DNA of 64,000 bases from Anaerolineales bacterium. GTDB lineage: Bacteria; Chloroflexota; Anaerolineae; Anaerolineales; Villigracilaceae. The stretch spans positions 186,001 through 250,000 of the forward strand of contig JAFGSI010000004.1 in assembly GCA_016934715.1 (NCBI GenBank), in the 5' to 3' direction. The notes below the pieces were generated by a model that worked only from the letters and a program-made list of their open reading frames with translations, was not told the origin of the DNA and made no database searches. Positions 44,464 to 53,559 of the stretch are shown piece after piece (the stretch's first letter is position 1; the number at the start of each line of letters is the position of its first letter). A program made the position numbers and the translations under genes.

Positions 44464-44493
44464 GAGGCCGGGGGGACGCACCCCCCCGGCCTC
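44464..44493 (-). promoter_or_regulatory. Intercistronic stem-loop in the ABC operon
   Basis: 12-bp GC stem (GAGGCCGGGGGG/CCCCCCGGCCTC, 5-6 base loop) right after the binding-protein stop and before the first permease. No T-tract, so more likely an mRNA-stabilising or attenuating hairpin giving excess binding protein than a full terminator. Confidence 0.6.
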
Positions 44494-44509
44494 GCGAGAA
44501 AAGAAGGGA

Positions 44510-45847
44510 TTATCTACCGAGCGCTTCGGCCTGCGCCGCGGCGGCCGCTTCCAGTGCTGCGGCGACGTCACCGCCCTGAACAACGGCGATGAGGGCGGCC
44601 CACTCGGCCTCACCGAACGGGGCACCGATGGTGTCGCCCATGTCGGGGGTGAAGCCGCTGGCATTGGCCAGGGCTTCGGCCTTCTTGGCCAGCTGCTCGT
44701 CGGCGTACATGCCGACCGCCAGGTTGTTCGGGGAGAGGTCAAATCCGACCTCGGCCCAGGCCTGGGCGCCTTCGGCGCCGGTCAGGTAGGCGATCATTGC
44801 CTGGGTGGCGGGCGAGTCGCTGAAGGCCATCATATAGTCAGCGCCGCCCTGCATGCCCTGGGCGCCCGGGAAGGCGAAGAAGTCGAAGTCGGTCCCGTAG
44901 ACCAGGTCGGGGTACTGGCTCACGACCTCGCCGCCCGCAAAGCCGGACTGCTTGACCAGCATGGCCTGCGCCGGGTCGGAGAAGACCAGGTAGATCGCGT
45001 CCAGGAAGCCGGTGTTGAGCGTGCCGTTGGCTCCGCCGACCGTGTAGATCGGATTGGAGGCCCAGGCGGCGTAGGTCTCATAGGCCTGAACCACACCGGG
45101 ATCATTGTAGGGGATCTCGCCCGAAATGAGCTGCATGACGTAGTCCGGACCCTGCTGTGCCAGCAGGATGTCCTGGATGAAGTCGGATCCTGTCCAGCCG
45201 GTTGCCGATCCGCTTTCCATGCCCATCGACCAGGGGATATTCCCATCGGCGACCATCTGCTCGACGAGGGCGTTCAGTTCTTCAAAGGTGGTCGGGACGG
45301 TGTAGCCGTACAGGTCGAACTGGACCGGGCTGTACCAGATGATGGACTTGATGTCGGCCTTGACGGCGATCGCCAGCCAGCGGCCGCCGGCGGTGCCCAT
45401 GTCGATCCAGTAGGGAGCATAGTTGCCGGCATTCCCGCCAACCGTATCGAGGTCGACGAGCTGATCGCCGTACAGGCGCAGCGGGGAGGTGTTGGGCCAG
45501 AAGAGGATGTCGGGCGGGGTGCTCTGGACGCGGGCGTCCAGGATGGCGTCGTCGCGGGTCGATTCGGCGACGATCTCGATCCCGCAGGCTTCCACCAGCG
45601 GGGCGAAGATGGCATTGATCTTTTCTTCTTCGGCCCCGGACCACTGGTACATGACCGTCAGGGTGTCGCCAGGCGAAGCGCCCATGCACGGATCAACTTC
45701 GGTCACAGGGGGCTCGGTCGCGGGGGGTTCGGTCGCGGGGGGCTCGGTCGCAGGGGGCTCGGTGACCACGGGGGTCGTGGCCGATCCACAGGCAGCCAGG
45801 AGCAGGGCGACCAGGACGAAGGCAGTGAATACAACTTTTCTAGACAT
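44510..45847 (-). CDS. ABC sugar-binding lipoprotein
   Basis: 445 residues. Lipoprotein signal with LLLAAC (Cys20), then a VTEPPATEPPATEPP spacer repeat, then a type I sugar-binding domain (DTLTVMYQWSGAEEEKINAIFAPLVEACG, SGWTGSD-like middle, AMIAYLTGAEGAQAWAEVG near the end). First gene of the operon; the promoter is overlapped by a LacI operator. Probable ligand is an alpha-glucoside such as maltose or trehalose, judged from the TreS-like enzyme in the operon. Confidence 0.9.
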   Translation of the reverse strand: MSRKVVFTAFVLVALLLAACGSATTPVVTEPPATEPPATEPPATEPPVTEVDPCMGASPGDTLTVMYQWSGAEEEKINAIFAPLVEACGIEIVAESTRDDAILDARVQSTPPDILFWPNTSPLRLYGDQLVDLDTVGGNAGNYAPYWIDMGTAGGRWLAIAVKADIKSIIWYSPVQFDLYGYTVPTTFEELNALVEQMVADGNIPWSMGMESGSATGWTGSDFIQDILLAQQGPDYVMQLISGEIPYNDPGVVQAYETYAAWASNPIYTVGGANGTLNTGFLDAIYLVFSDPAQAMLVKQSGFAGGEVVSQYPDLVYGTDFDFFAFPGAQGMQGGADYMMAFSDSPATQAMIAYLTGAEGAQAWAEVGFDLSPNNLAVGMYADEQLAKKAEALANASGFTPDMGDTIGAPFGEAEWAALIAVVQGGDVAAALEAAAAAQAEALGR

Positions 45848-45937
45848 CTCGTTTTCCTCCTAGGAAATGTGGGAATTGAGTAGGTGTGGGTTGGGGTCAG
45901 GCTGGTTTGTCCGGGGCGTTTGCATCACCTCCTTAGG

Positions 45938-45951
45938 CTAACACGTGTTAG
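45938..45951 (-). promoter_or_regulatory. LacI-type operator before the ABC operon
   Basis: Perfect palindrome CTAACACGTGTTAG, 91 bases before the binding-protein start. It lies over the likely -10 region of a leftward promoter (TTGAGT at about 45969-45974). Same core AACACGTGTT as the site before the repressor gene. Confidence 0.85.
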
Positions 45952-45970
45952 TAAACTGGACAAAGAAAAC

Positions 45971-46996
45971 TCAATTTGCGGTGCTCGACCGGCGTACGAC
46001 CAGTTCGGCTTTCAGCAGGACCCCGGTCTGGTCCAGGTCTTCGTTCAGCAATTTTCGGACCAGCCGTTCGCCGGCCGCCCAGCCCAGGCCGTAGGCGGGC
46101 AGGTGCATGGTGGTCAGCGGCGGGTCGCAGTACTCGGCCAGAGGGATGTCATCGAAGCCGACCACCGCGATGTCTTCCGGAATGCGGACCCCGGCCTGTT
46201 TGAGCGCCTGGATCGCTCCCATGGCGACCACGTCGCTGGCGATGAAGACCGCCGAGGGGCGCTGCGGCAGCTTCAGCAGGTCGGCCATCGCTGCGAAGCC
46301 GCTGGCAGGGGTGTAAGCGCCTTCCCGCAGCCAGGTTTCCCGGTAGGGCAGGCCGGCCTCTTCCAGGGCCTGCCGGTATCCATTGCATCGTTGTTGGGCG
46401 GAGGTGTAGCTCAATGGGGCGTTGGTGATCAGGGCGATCTCCCGGTGTCCGAGTGCGAGCAGATGCCGGACGGCGGTGGCGGCACTCGCGAGGGTGTCGA
46501 TGTCGACGAAGGGGATGTCGTTGCCGGGCAGCTGGCCGATCAGCATGATCGGCACACCGTCGTTGTGCAGGGCAACGATCGCCTCGTCGTCCTGGCGCGG
46601 GCCTGAGAGGATGATCCCGTCGACGTGATTTTCATTGATCAGCCGGACATACCCGCTGCTGTCTTCCGGGTCGACCGGTTTGAGCAGGACGTGGTAGCCC
46701 TGCAGCGAAACGGCGTGCTCGATGCCCAGCATGACCCGCAGCAGGGCGGCGTCGGCGAAGACCTGTTCCGGGCTCTGGCGCAGGACCAGTCCAAGCGTAT
46801 TGGACTTGCCGCTGACCAGTTTCCTGCCGGCTGCATTGGGATGGTAGTTCAGTTTTTGGGCTGCTGCGAGGACCCGCTGGCGGGTGGCTTCGCTGATGTT
46901 GGCCCCTTCGACGTTGTTCAAGACGAACGAGACCGTCGTCCGGGAGACCCTGGCCAGCTTGGCGACGTCGAGACTTGTGGCACGATGAGCAGGCAT
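45971..46996 (-). CDS. LacI-family transcriptional repressor
   Basis: 341 residues from the ATG at 46996 (MPAHRATSLDVAKLARVSR). HTH near 9-28 with VSRTTVSFVLNN; hinge NYHPNAAGRKLVSGKS; periplasmic-binding-type effector domain with VDGIILSGPR and PSAVFIASDVVAMGAIQAL, VVGFDDIPLAEYCDPPLTT. Binds its palindromic operators at 45938 and 47012, so it represses the transporter-TreS operon and itself; effector is probably the imported sugar. It lies downstream of its own operator and upstream of the ABC operon on the same strand. Confidence 0.9.
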   Translation of the reverse strand: MPAHRATSLDVAKLARVSRTTVSFVLNNVEGANISEATRQRVLAAAQKLNYHPNAAGRKLVSGKSNTLGLVLRQSPEQVFADAALLRVMLGIEHAVSLQGYHVLLKPVDPEDSSGYVRLINENHVDGIILSGPRQDDEAIVALHNDGVPIMLIGQLPGNDIPFVDIDTLASAATAVRHLLALGHREIALITNAPLSYTSAQQRCNGYRQALEEAGLPYRETWLREGAYTPASGFAAMADLLKLPQRPSAVFIASDVVAMGAIQALKQAGVRIPEDIAVVGFDDIPLAEYCDPPLTTMHLPAYGLGWAAGERLVRKLLNEDLDQTGVLLKAELVVRRSSTAN

Positions 46997-47011
46997 GAAC
47001 ACCATCCATAG

Positions 47012-47023
47012 TAACACGTGTTA
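47012..47023 (-). promoter_or_regulatory. LacI-type operator before the lacI-family gene
   Basis: TAACACGTGTTA just downstream of the predicted transcription start of the repressor gene. A bound repressor would block its own transcription. Confidence 0.85.
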
Positions 47024-47032
47024 TCAATTTCC

Positions 47033-47061
47033 AGTATACAGATTTTTAACGGCCGTGTCAA
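47033..47061 (-). promoter_or_regulatory. Promoter of the lacI-family gene
   Basis: Perfect TTGACA, 17-base spacer, TATACT on the minus strand. Start expected at about 47026, next to the operator. Confidence 0.85.
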
Positions 47062-47468
47062 GTACCTGTCAGACCTCGGGCGGGGTGATATACAGATCGC
47101 AGGATCGGTCCCGCGGCCGCGTTCCGATGGGCGCCGTGAACCCGTCCGGCGGCCGGGAAGCAAGCCGGCATTGCCACCGGACCCGAAGCGCTGGTCGCGG
47201 AAGAAAGGGGCCTTGCACGCCTGCACCCTTCCCGTTCCACCGCCTGCCCGGGAGCTTTTTGTCCTCCCGGCCGGGGAACAGCCCGGGCCGGCTTTTCCCC
47301 CGCTTGCATGTTCCGCAATCCCGCCGGAATGGTCCTTCGGGGGACAGGAAAATGATGTTAAAATCGCGGGAAACCACACGCAGGCCGTCCAGTCCTGCAC
47401 CATCAGGGTCCTGGTTGTGGGGTCCCACAAGCAAGATCGCCAGAGCACAGCCAATTTGGAGGAAACGA
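47062..47468. other. Intergenic stretch before the oxidoreductase gene
   Basis: About 400 bases with no convincing frame. Nothing beyond a GGAGGAAACGA ribosome site at its right end. Confidence 0.5.
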
Positions 47469-48434
47469 ATGAAAGCGATTGTCCACACAGAATATGGGCC
47501 GCCGGAAGCGCTTCAACTCAGGGAGGTAGAAAAACCAACGCCCGGGGAGAAGCAGGTCCTGGTAAAAGTTCATGCGGCGTCTGTCAATGCGCTTGAGTGG
47601 CGAGGCTTCGCGATGCCAGCGCTCCTCGTGCGCTTCATGGGAGGTGGGCTTCTCAAGCCCAAAAATCCGAAGGTCGGTGTGGATGTCGCGGGGACGGTTG
47701 AAGCGGTCGGCAGCCGTGTTACGGAGTTCAAGCCAGGAGACGCGGTGTTCGGGGTAGCCCCGGGCGCATTTGCCGAGTATGCGTGTAATGGCGAAAGTAA
47801 ATTCGCGCTGAAACCAGCCAATGTCTCGTTCGAGGCCGCGGCAGCCGTTCCTGTGGCGGCGCTGACTGCCCTGCAGGGTCTTCGCGACAAAGGACAGATC
47901 CAGCCGGGGTCAAGGGTGCTCATTGACGGGGCGTCTGGCGGCGTGGGGACATTTGCCGTGCAGATTGCCAAATCCTATGGCGCCGAAGTGACTGCCGTTG
48001 GCAGCACTCGCAACCTGGACATGCTGGGTTCCATTGGCGCAGACCAGATCATCGATTACAAGCGGGAAGATTTCACCAGGAAGGGGCAGCAGTATGCCCT
48101 GATCCTGGCCGTGAACGGATACCATCCCATGCAAGATTATCGCCGGGCATTGATCGCCACAGGGATATGCGTCGTGGCTGGAGGGTCCATGTCCCAGATT
48201 TTCCAGGCGCTGCTTCTGGGGCCCTTCGTCTCGCGGCTCGGAAACAAGAAACACGTTTTCATGGGAATCGCGACAACCCCGAAAAAAGATCTGCTTGTGC
48301 TCCAAGAACTCCTGGCAGCGGGCAAAGTGGTCCCTGTGATCGATCAATGCTACCCGTTGCACAAGACGGCTGAAGCGATCAGGTACCTGATGGAAGAACA
48401 CGCCCGAGGAAAAGTCGTCATTACGATGGGATAG
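47469..48434 (+). CDS. Zinc-independent alcohol dehydrogenase/quinone oxidoreductase-like (MDR) protein
   Basis: 321 residues. GroES-like domain 1-120 (EYGPPEALQLREVEKPTPGEKQVLVKVHAASVNALEW) and a Rossmann domain with ASGGVGTFAVQIAKSYGAEV near 153. The catalytic zinc Cys/His of alcohol dehydrogenases are absent, so it fits the NADPH:quinone reductase branch (reduction of quinones or enones). GGAGG before the ATG. Convergent with the hydantoinase operon; no metabolic link seen. Confidence 0.88.
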   Translation: MKAIVHTEYGPPEALQLREVEKPTPGEKQVLVKVHAASVNALEWRGFAMPALLVRFMGGGLLKPKNPKVGVDVAGTVEAVGSRVTEFKPGDAVFGVAPGAFAEYACNGESKFALKPANVSFEAAAAVPVAALTALQGLRDKGQIQPGSRVLIDGASGGVGTFAVQIAKSYGAEVTAVGSTRNLDMLGSIGADQIIDYKREDFTRKGQQYALILAVNGYHPMQDYRRALIATGICVVAGGSMSQIFQALLLGPFVSRLGNKKHVFMGIATTPKKDLLVLQELLAAGKVVPVIDQCYPLHKTAEAIRYLMEEHARGKVVITMG

Positions 48435-48442
48435 AAGAACAA

Positions 48443-48467
48443 GGCCCGGTCAGGCTTCGACCGGGCC
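48443..48467. terminator. Convergent terminator (oxidoreductase / HyuB)
   Basis: GGCCCGGTC/GACCGGGCC, 9-bp stem with a 7-base loop. Read leftward it is followed by TTGTTCTTC and overlaps the last codons of the HyuB-like gene; also serves the rightward gene. Confidence 0.65.
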
Positions 48468-50069
48468 GTAGCCTCCCCCCCCCGGCGTGCGGATGACCAG
48501 CACGTCGCCCTTCTTCAGGTCGACCGTCCCCTTGCCCGGCAGGGGGATTTCCGCTTCCCCGCGCAGGATCCGGTTCTCGCCCGGCTGCCCGGATCCGCCG
48601 CCCCGCAGCCCGTAGGGACCCTGGCCGCGGCGTTCGCTGAGCAGGGTTACCTGGCAGTCGGTCAGGACCTCGATCGCCCGCACGATCCCATCCCCGCCGC
48701 GGAATCGGCCTGCTCCGCCCGATCCTGCCCGGACGGCGTAGCGCTGCACCCGCAGCGGGTAGGCGTACTCGAGGGCCTCGACCGGGGTGTTGAGGGTATT
48801 GGTCATGTGCGAATGAATTGCACTCGGCCCGTCACGATCCGGCCGGGCGCCCATCCCGCCGCCGATGGTCTCGTAGTAGGCGAATCCCGCCCCGGCTTCA
48901 CCGGTCCCCCTGGGGCAGCGGGGCAGAGCCCCGCCGATGGTGACATTGTTCATCGTCCCCTGGCTGGCGGCCGGGACCTTCTCCGGGCAGGCCTGGGCCA
49001 GGGCCCCCAGCAGCACGTCGACGATGCGCTGGGAGGTCTCGACGTTGCCCCCCGCCACCGGGGCGGGCGGCAGGGCATTGACCACTGTCCCGGGCGGGGC
49101 GAGCACCGCGATCGGGGCCAGGCAGCCGGCGTTGTTGGGCACGTCCAGCCCGAGCAGGCAGCGGAAGACGTAGTAGACCGCCGAGAGGGTGATGGCGAAG
49201 ACGGCGTTGACGCTGCCGGCCTGCTGGGGAGCCGAACCGCTGAAGTCGACCGTCGCCCGGTCGCGGTGGATGCTGACCGCGACCCGGATGGGCACCGGTG
49301 CGCCGCCCAGGCCGTCGTCATCGAGGTGGTCCTCAAAGCGGTAGGTCCCGTTGGGCAGCGACTCGAGCAGGCGGCGCGTGGTGCGCTCGGTGTAGGCCAG
49401 CAGTTGGCCCATCACCTCATTAACCTCCTCGGGTCCGTAGCGCGCCACCAGTTCGACCAGCCGCCCGGCGCCGCGGCGGTTGGCAGCGATCTGGGCCTGC
49501 AGATCGCCCAGGCGCTCTTGGGGTGTGCGCACATTGGCCAGCACCAGGTCGAGGATGTCGGTCTGCATCTGGTCGCGGCGCAGCAGCTTGACCGGCGGGA
49601 TGATCAGGCCCTCCTGGTAGATCTCGCGCGCCACCGGCATTGAACCGGGCGTCATCCCGCCCACGTCGGCGTGGTGGGCGCGTGAGGCGACGAAGCCGAG
49701 CAGGCTCCCTGTGGGTCCCGCTTGACGGGCGGAGGAGGGCAGGAATACAGGTGAGACCATGGTGATGTCGGGCAGGTGGGTCCCGCCGCGGAAGGGGTCG
49801 TTGAGCATCACCAGGTCGCCGGATCCCAGGTCGCCGCCGAATTTCTCGATCGCGGCGGCCACCGAGAGCGGCATGGCCCCCAGGTGGACCGGGATGTGGG
49901 CCGCCTGGGCCACCATCCGGCCGCGGGCGTCGAACAGGGCGCAGGAGAAGTCGCGCCGTTCCTTGATGTTGGGCGAGTAGCTTGAGCGGCGCAGCACGGT
50001 GCCCATCTCTTCGGCCGCGGCGGCGAACAGGTTCTTGAAGATCTCCAGCTTGATCGGATCGTAGTTCAT
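48450..50069 (-). CDS. Hydantoinase/oxoprolinase B-subunit (HyuB-like)
   Basis: 539 residues, full length. Family blocks: MNYDPIKLEIFKNLFAAAAEEMGTVLRRSSYSPNIKERRDFSCALFD, VMLNDPFRGGTHLPDITMV near 84, ASRAHHADVGGMTPGSMP near 127, YETIGGGMGARPDRDGPSAIHSHMTNTLNTP near 402. Partner of HyuA in ATP-dependent opening of 5-oxoproline or hydantoin rings, or acetone-type carboxylation. Start overlaps the HyuA stop (ATGA). Confidence 0.93.
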   Translation of the reverse strand: MNYDPIKLEIFKNLFAAAAEEMGTVLRRSSYSPNIKERRDFSCALFDARGRMVAQAAHIPVHLGAMPLSVAAAIEKFGGDLGSGDLVMLNDPFRGGTHLPDITMVSPVFLPSSARQAGPTGSLLGFVASRAHHADVGGMTPGSMPVAREIYQEGLIIPPVKLLRRDQMQTDILDLVLANVRTPQERLGDLQAQIAANRRGAGRLVELVARYGPEEVNEVMGQLLAYTERTTRRLLESLPNGTYRFEDHLDDDGLGGAPVPIRVAVSIHRDRATVDFSGSAPQQAGSVNAVFAITLSAVYYVFRCLLGLDVPNNAGCLAPIAVLAPPGTVVNALPPAPVAGGNVETSQRIVDVLLGALAQACPEKVPAASQGTMNNVTIGGALPRCPRGTGEAGAGFAYYETIGGGMGARPDRDGPSAIHSHMTNTLNTPVEALEYAYPLRVQRYAVRAGSGGAGRFRGGDGIVRAIEVLTDCQVTLLSERRGQGPYGLRGGGSGQPGENRILRGEAEIPLPGKGTVDLKKGDVLVIRTPGGGGYGPVEA

Positions 50070-52141
50070 CGGCCCAGCTCGATGATCAGGTTGCTGTTGG
50101 CGTCCAGGCTGGCGACGTCGCCCGGCCCGAGCAGGACGGTCGTGTCGGCGCGGACGACTACCGCCGGGCCCTCGATCCGGTTGCCGGGGACGAGCAGCTC
50201 GGCGCGGTAGAGCGGGGTCGTGTGCGGCCCGTCGAGGAAGAGCACCCTGCGCTCATCGATCCGGGCGGCCGACGGATCCGGACCCTGGAGCGGCGGACGC
50301 GGCAGGGGTGGGGGTTCCGCCTGGCCAACCGCCCGCAGGCGCAGGTTGACCACTTCGACTGGCGCATTTTCCTGCGCGTAGCCATACTGGTGGGCGTGCA
50401 GGCGGTGAAAATCGGCGTAGACGCTCTGGCTGAACGGGACGATCAGTTCGTAGGATTGGCCGCGGTAGCGCATGTCCAGGAACCGTTCGAGGCGGATCCC
50501 GGCCTCGGCCACGCCCTCCGCCAGCAGGTCGTCCCGGCCGCACATCTCCAGCGTCCGCAGCCGGTCGGCCAGGTCGGGGATGGGCGTCTCGCCGGGCAGC
50601 ATGACCGTGCGGGTGTAGTCCTTGATCACCTCGGCGGCCAGCATGCCGAAGGCCGAAAGCGTCGAGGCCAGCGGCGGGACGATCGCGGCCGGGATGCCCA
50701 GGGATCGCCCCAGGTCGGCGGCGTGCAGGCTGCCTGCCCCGCCGAAGGAGAGCAGGCGGAAGCGGCGCGGGTCGTGGCCGCGCTCGACCGAGATGACCCG
50801 CAGGGCGCGCTCCATGTGGGCGTTGGCAACCTGGATCACGCCCAGGGCAGCCTGCTCGGCATTCAACCCGAGCTCGGCCCCCAGGCGGGCCAGGGCCGCC
50901 TGGGCCCGGCTGGCGTCGAGCGGCATCTGCCCGCCCAGGAAGTGCTCGGCGGGCAGGCGCCCGAGGACCAGGTTGGCGTCGGTGACCGTGGCGGCCTCAC
51001 CGCCGCGCCCGTAGCAGGCCGGGCCCGGGTCCGCGCCGGCCGACTCGGGCCCGACCCGCAGCGCTCCACCGGCGTCGAGGCGGGCGATCGAGCCGCCGCC
51101 GGCGCCGATGGTATGGATGTCCAGCAGCGGGATGTGGATCGGGCAGCCGCCGACGACCGCCTCGGTGGTGATCGTCGGATGGCCCTCGATCAGGGCCACG
51201 TCGGTCGAGGTGCCCCCCATGTCGAAGGTGATCACCCGGACCTCTTCTGCCCCCTTCCCGGCCTCGGCCTGCCGCCCTTGTTGCGGAGCCGCGGGGGGCA
51301 GGGCTGCTTGCCGGGCAACATAATCGCACCCAACCACGCCTCCTGCTGGACCGGACAGGATGCAGCGCACCCCGTAGCGACGGGCCTGGTCCAGGCTGAT
51401 ATTGCCGCCGTTGGACTGCATGATGCGCAGGCTGTCCCGCTCTCCAAGGTCCGCCTCGAAATGGCCCAGGTAGGCGTCCAGGGCGGGGGAGACGTAGGCG
51501 TTGACGACCGTTGTGCTGGTGCGCTCGAACTCGCGGTACTCGGGCAGGATCTCGGACGAGAGCGAGACCAGCAGGCCGGCGCGGCGCAGTCTCTCGGCGA
51601 TCCTCTGCTCGTGTTCGGGGCGCAGGAAGGAGAACAGCAGGCACACTGCCAGGCTGGAGATGTTCCTTGTTTTCAGCTTTTGTACGATCTCATCCACCTG
51701 GCCCGGGGCGAGCGCCTGCAGCACATTCCCCTCGTGGTCAACACGCTCGTCGACCTCGAAGCGCAGGTCGGCCGGGACCAGGACCTCGGGCGGGTCTGCG
51801 AACAGGTCATAGAGCGCCGGGCGGTTCTGGCGTCCGATCTGGAGCACGTCGCCGAAGCCGGCGGTCGTAACCAGGGCGGTCGGGGCGCCCTTGCGCTCGA
51901 GCAGGGCGTTGGTGGCCACCGTCGAGCCGTGGATGATCTCCAGGGGCCGTGACCCGGGCAGGTGGGATCGTCCATCGGCACGGATGCGGTCCAGCCCCTC
52001 CAGGACGGCCTGGGCCGGGTCGGCGGGGGTGGAGAGCAGCTTGAAGGTCCGCAGGCTGCCGTCGGCAGGATCGTAAACGACGAAGTCGGTGAAGGTGCCG
52101 CCGATGTCGATGCCGATGCGCAGGGCCGGTTCAGTCTTCAT
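50066..52141 (-). CDS. Hydantoinase/oxoprolinase A-subunit (HyuA-like)
   Basis: 691 residues. N-terminal ATP-binding segment (IGIDIGGTFTDFVVYD, HGSTVATNALLERKGAPTALVTT), central HyuA block with TFDMGGTSTDVALIEG near 305 and IGAGGGSIARLDAGGALRVGPESAGADPGPACYGRGG near 343. Supplies the ATPase/phosphorylating half of the enzyme with the HyuB protein. Overlaps the DUF4037 gene by 11 bases and HyuB by 4. Exact substrate not decided by sequence. Confidence 0.93.
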   Translation of the reverse strand: MKTEPALRIGIDIGGTFTDFVVYDPADGSLRTFKLLSTPADPAQAVLEGLDRIRADGRSHLPGSRPLEIIHGSTVATNALLERKGAPTALVTTAGFGDVLQIGRQNRPALYDLFADPPEVLVPADLRFEVDERVDHEGNVLQALAPGQVDEIVQKLKTRNISSLAVCLLFSFLRPEHEQRIAERLRRAGLLVSLSSEILPEYREFERTSTTVVNAYVSPALDAYLGHFEADLGERDSLRIMQSNGGNISLDQARRYGVRCILSGPAGGVVGCDYVARQAALPPAAPQQGRQAEAGKGAEEVRVITFDMGGTSTDVALIEGHPTITTEAVVGGCPIHIPLLDIHTIGAGGGSIARLDAGGALRVGPESAGADPGPACYGRGGEAATVTDANLVLGRLPAEHFLGGQMPLDASRAQAALARLGAELGLNAEQAALGVIQVANAHMERALRVISVERGHDPRRFRLLSFGGAGSLHAADLGRSLGIPAAIVPPLASTLSAFGMLAAEVIKDYTRTVMLPGETPIPDLADRLRTLEMCGRDDLLAEGVAEAGIRLERFLDMRYRGQSYELIVPFSQSVYADFHRLHAHQYGYAQENAPVEVVNLRLRAVGQAEPPPLPRPPLQGPDPSAARIDERRVLFLDGPHTTPLYRAELLVPGNRIEGPAVVVRADTTVLLGPGDVASLDANSNLIIELGR

Positions 52142-53243
52142 GGGTGAAGAGGCTTTTCACGGCCGGACGCCAGTCGAGGTGCGAGCGCAGTTCGGTGTTG
52201 TCGCTGACCTGGTCGAGGTTGCCGAGCAGGCCTTTCCCAAGGATCTCCAGCACCTGCGGGTCACTGATCCGGGCCAGCAGGGCCTTGACGAACCGCTCGG
52301 CCTGGATGATCTCGAACGGGCGGCCGAAGAAGGGGCTGGTCTCCTCGCTGAGCGGGTCGGTCAGGCCGAGGGCGTTGTGCATCCGGGCGGCAGACTGGCA
52401 GGCCCGGCCGAAGGCGGCCTGGCGCGCCTGCCAGTCTGCGGCACGCAGCATGGCCCACAGGTGGGGGGTCATTTCGACGGCGCAGTCCAGCCGCTGAAAG
52501 GCCGAGCCGAACCACTTCGGGTAAGGAGCGTAGCGTTTCTCCATCAGGAAACCCAGCCCCATGAGGTCACGCACCAGGCGGGCGCCGATGAGCGCCGAGC
52601 CCAGTTCGTCGCCGGCGAAGCCGGCGCGCGGCATCAGGTGTTCCTCTTGCGCGATCCGTTTCCAGCCTGCGGCCAGCAGGTAGAGCCAGACGTCGTGCGG
52701 GTACCAGGCCAGCTGCTCGCGGAAGCCGGCCAGTTCGCCGGTCCCGTCGTGGTAGACCGCCCCGGCGACCATTGTGCCCAGGACCTGCGAGGAGAGCGAG
52801 AGCCAGTCGGAGGGTTCCAGCGGCTGGCGCGGGTCCCAGTTCAGGTGGCGGTCGGCGAAGGCCCGCAGGGTAAGCGGGGTGACGCCGTGCTGTACCGGCC
52901 CTTTGTCGTGGGGGGACATCCTGTGCGTGCCCGGCTCTTCGGGAGTTTCGGCGCAGTCGACCGGGAAACCAAGGAAGAAGTGCGGCAGGTGATGGGCCAG
53001 CATCTCCCGGATCGGGCCGGAGAGAGGCTGGTCTGCCTGGCGCAGGAAGAGCAGCAGGCGCGGGTACCAGTCGTGGTCCATCGACATGGCGGTGTCGAAG
53101 CCAAGCACTTCACTGCCCTGTCCGAGCAGGGCGGCGCCGTGGGCCAGGCCAGGGAAATGCTCGTCCAGCAGCGGGCGGACACATTCGCCGTAGAAGCGGC
53201 GGTTGAGTTCGAGGGCGGGGATGAAGGTAGGCAGTTCGGGCAT
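52131..53243 (-). CDS. DUF4037-type protein (nucleotidyltransferase-like)
   Basis: 370 residues. MPELPTFIPALELNRRFYGECVRPLLDEHFPGL, then GQGSEVLGFDTAMSMDHDW near 43 (G-S-x(n)-D-x-D as in a polymerase-beta-type fold) and later WLYLLAAGWKRIAQEEHLMPRAG. Matches DUF4037, a nucleotidyltransferase-like group without a known substrate. First gene of the HyuA/HyuB operon; a TATCAT box lies 7 bases upstream of the ATG, so the message may be near-leaderless. Its job in the operon is unknown. Confidence 0.8.
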   Translation of the reverse strand: MPELPTFIPALELNRRFYGECVRPLLDEHFPGLAHGAALLGQGSEVLGFDTAMSMDHDWYPRLLLFLRQADQPLSGPIREMLAHHLPHFFLGFPVDCAETPEEPGTHRMSPHDKGPVQHGVTPLTLRAFADRHLNWDPRQPLEPSDWLSLSSQVLGTMVAGAVYHDGTGELAGFREQLAWYPHDVWLYLLAAGWKRIAQEEHLMPRAGFAGDELGSALIGARLVRDLMGLGFLMEKRYAPYPKWFGSAFQRLDCAVEMTPHLWAMLRAADWQARQAAFGRACQSAARMHNALGLTDPLSEETSPFFGRPFEIIQAERFVKALLARISDPQVLEILGKGLLGNLDQVSDNTELRSHLDWRPAVKSLFTHED

Positions 53244-53559
53244 GTTTGAATGATACCCTGGAAAGAAACAGATGCCCAGGCAGTTTCCCCGGGCATCGTG
53301 GTGATGTGGAACGCACCTTGCGGGGGGTGTTGCCGGGATGCCGGCCGGCCGGAGTGGGTGACCGCCTGGCTCTCCGCGCAACAAAGAGGGGGTTTGGGGG
53401 TGGATCCACAGCAAGCAGTTCTGGTGGGTGGTGCTGCCGGAATTTCCTTCGCGATCCTGACACCAGATCCGATGGACGAATGATGTGGCGGCAGGAAGGG
53501 CACAGAACCTGATCCTGCCTCCCCCGGCGACCAGCAGTCAGATCCTCTCCCCACCACAC

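Noticed and set aside
47058-47488. Leftward frames in the gap before the oxidoreductase
   Set aside because: Composition-driven, no start context; the region lies upstream of the lacI-type promoter.
53246-53512. Rightward 88-residue frame after the DUF4037 gene
   Set aside because: No ribosome site, no family-like pattern; overlaps the promoter of the leftward operon.
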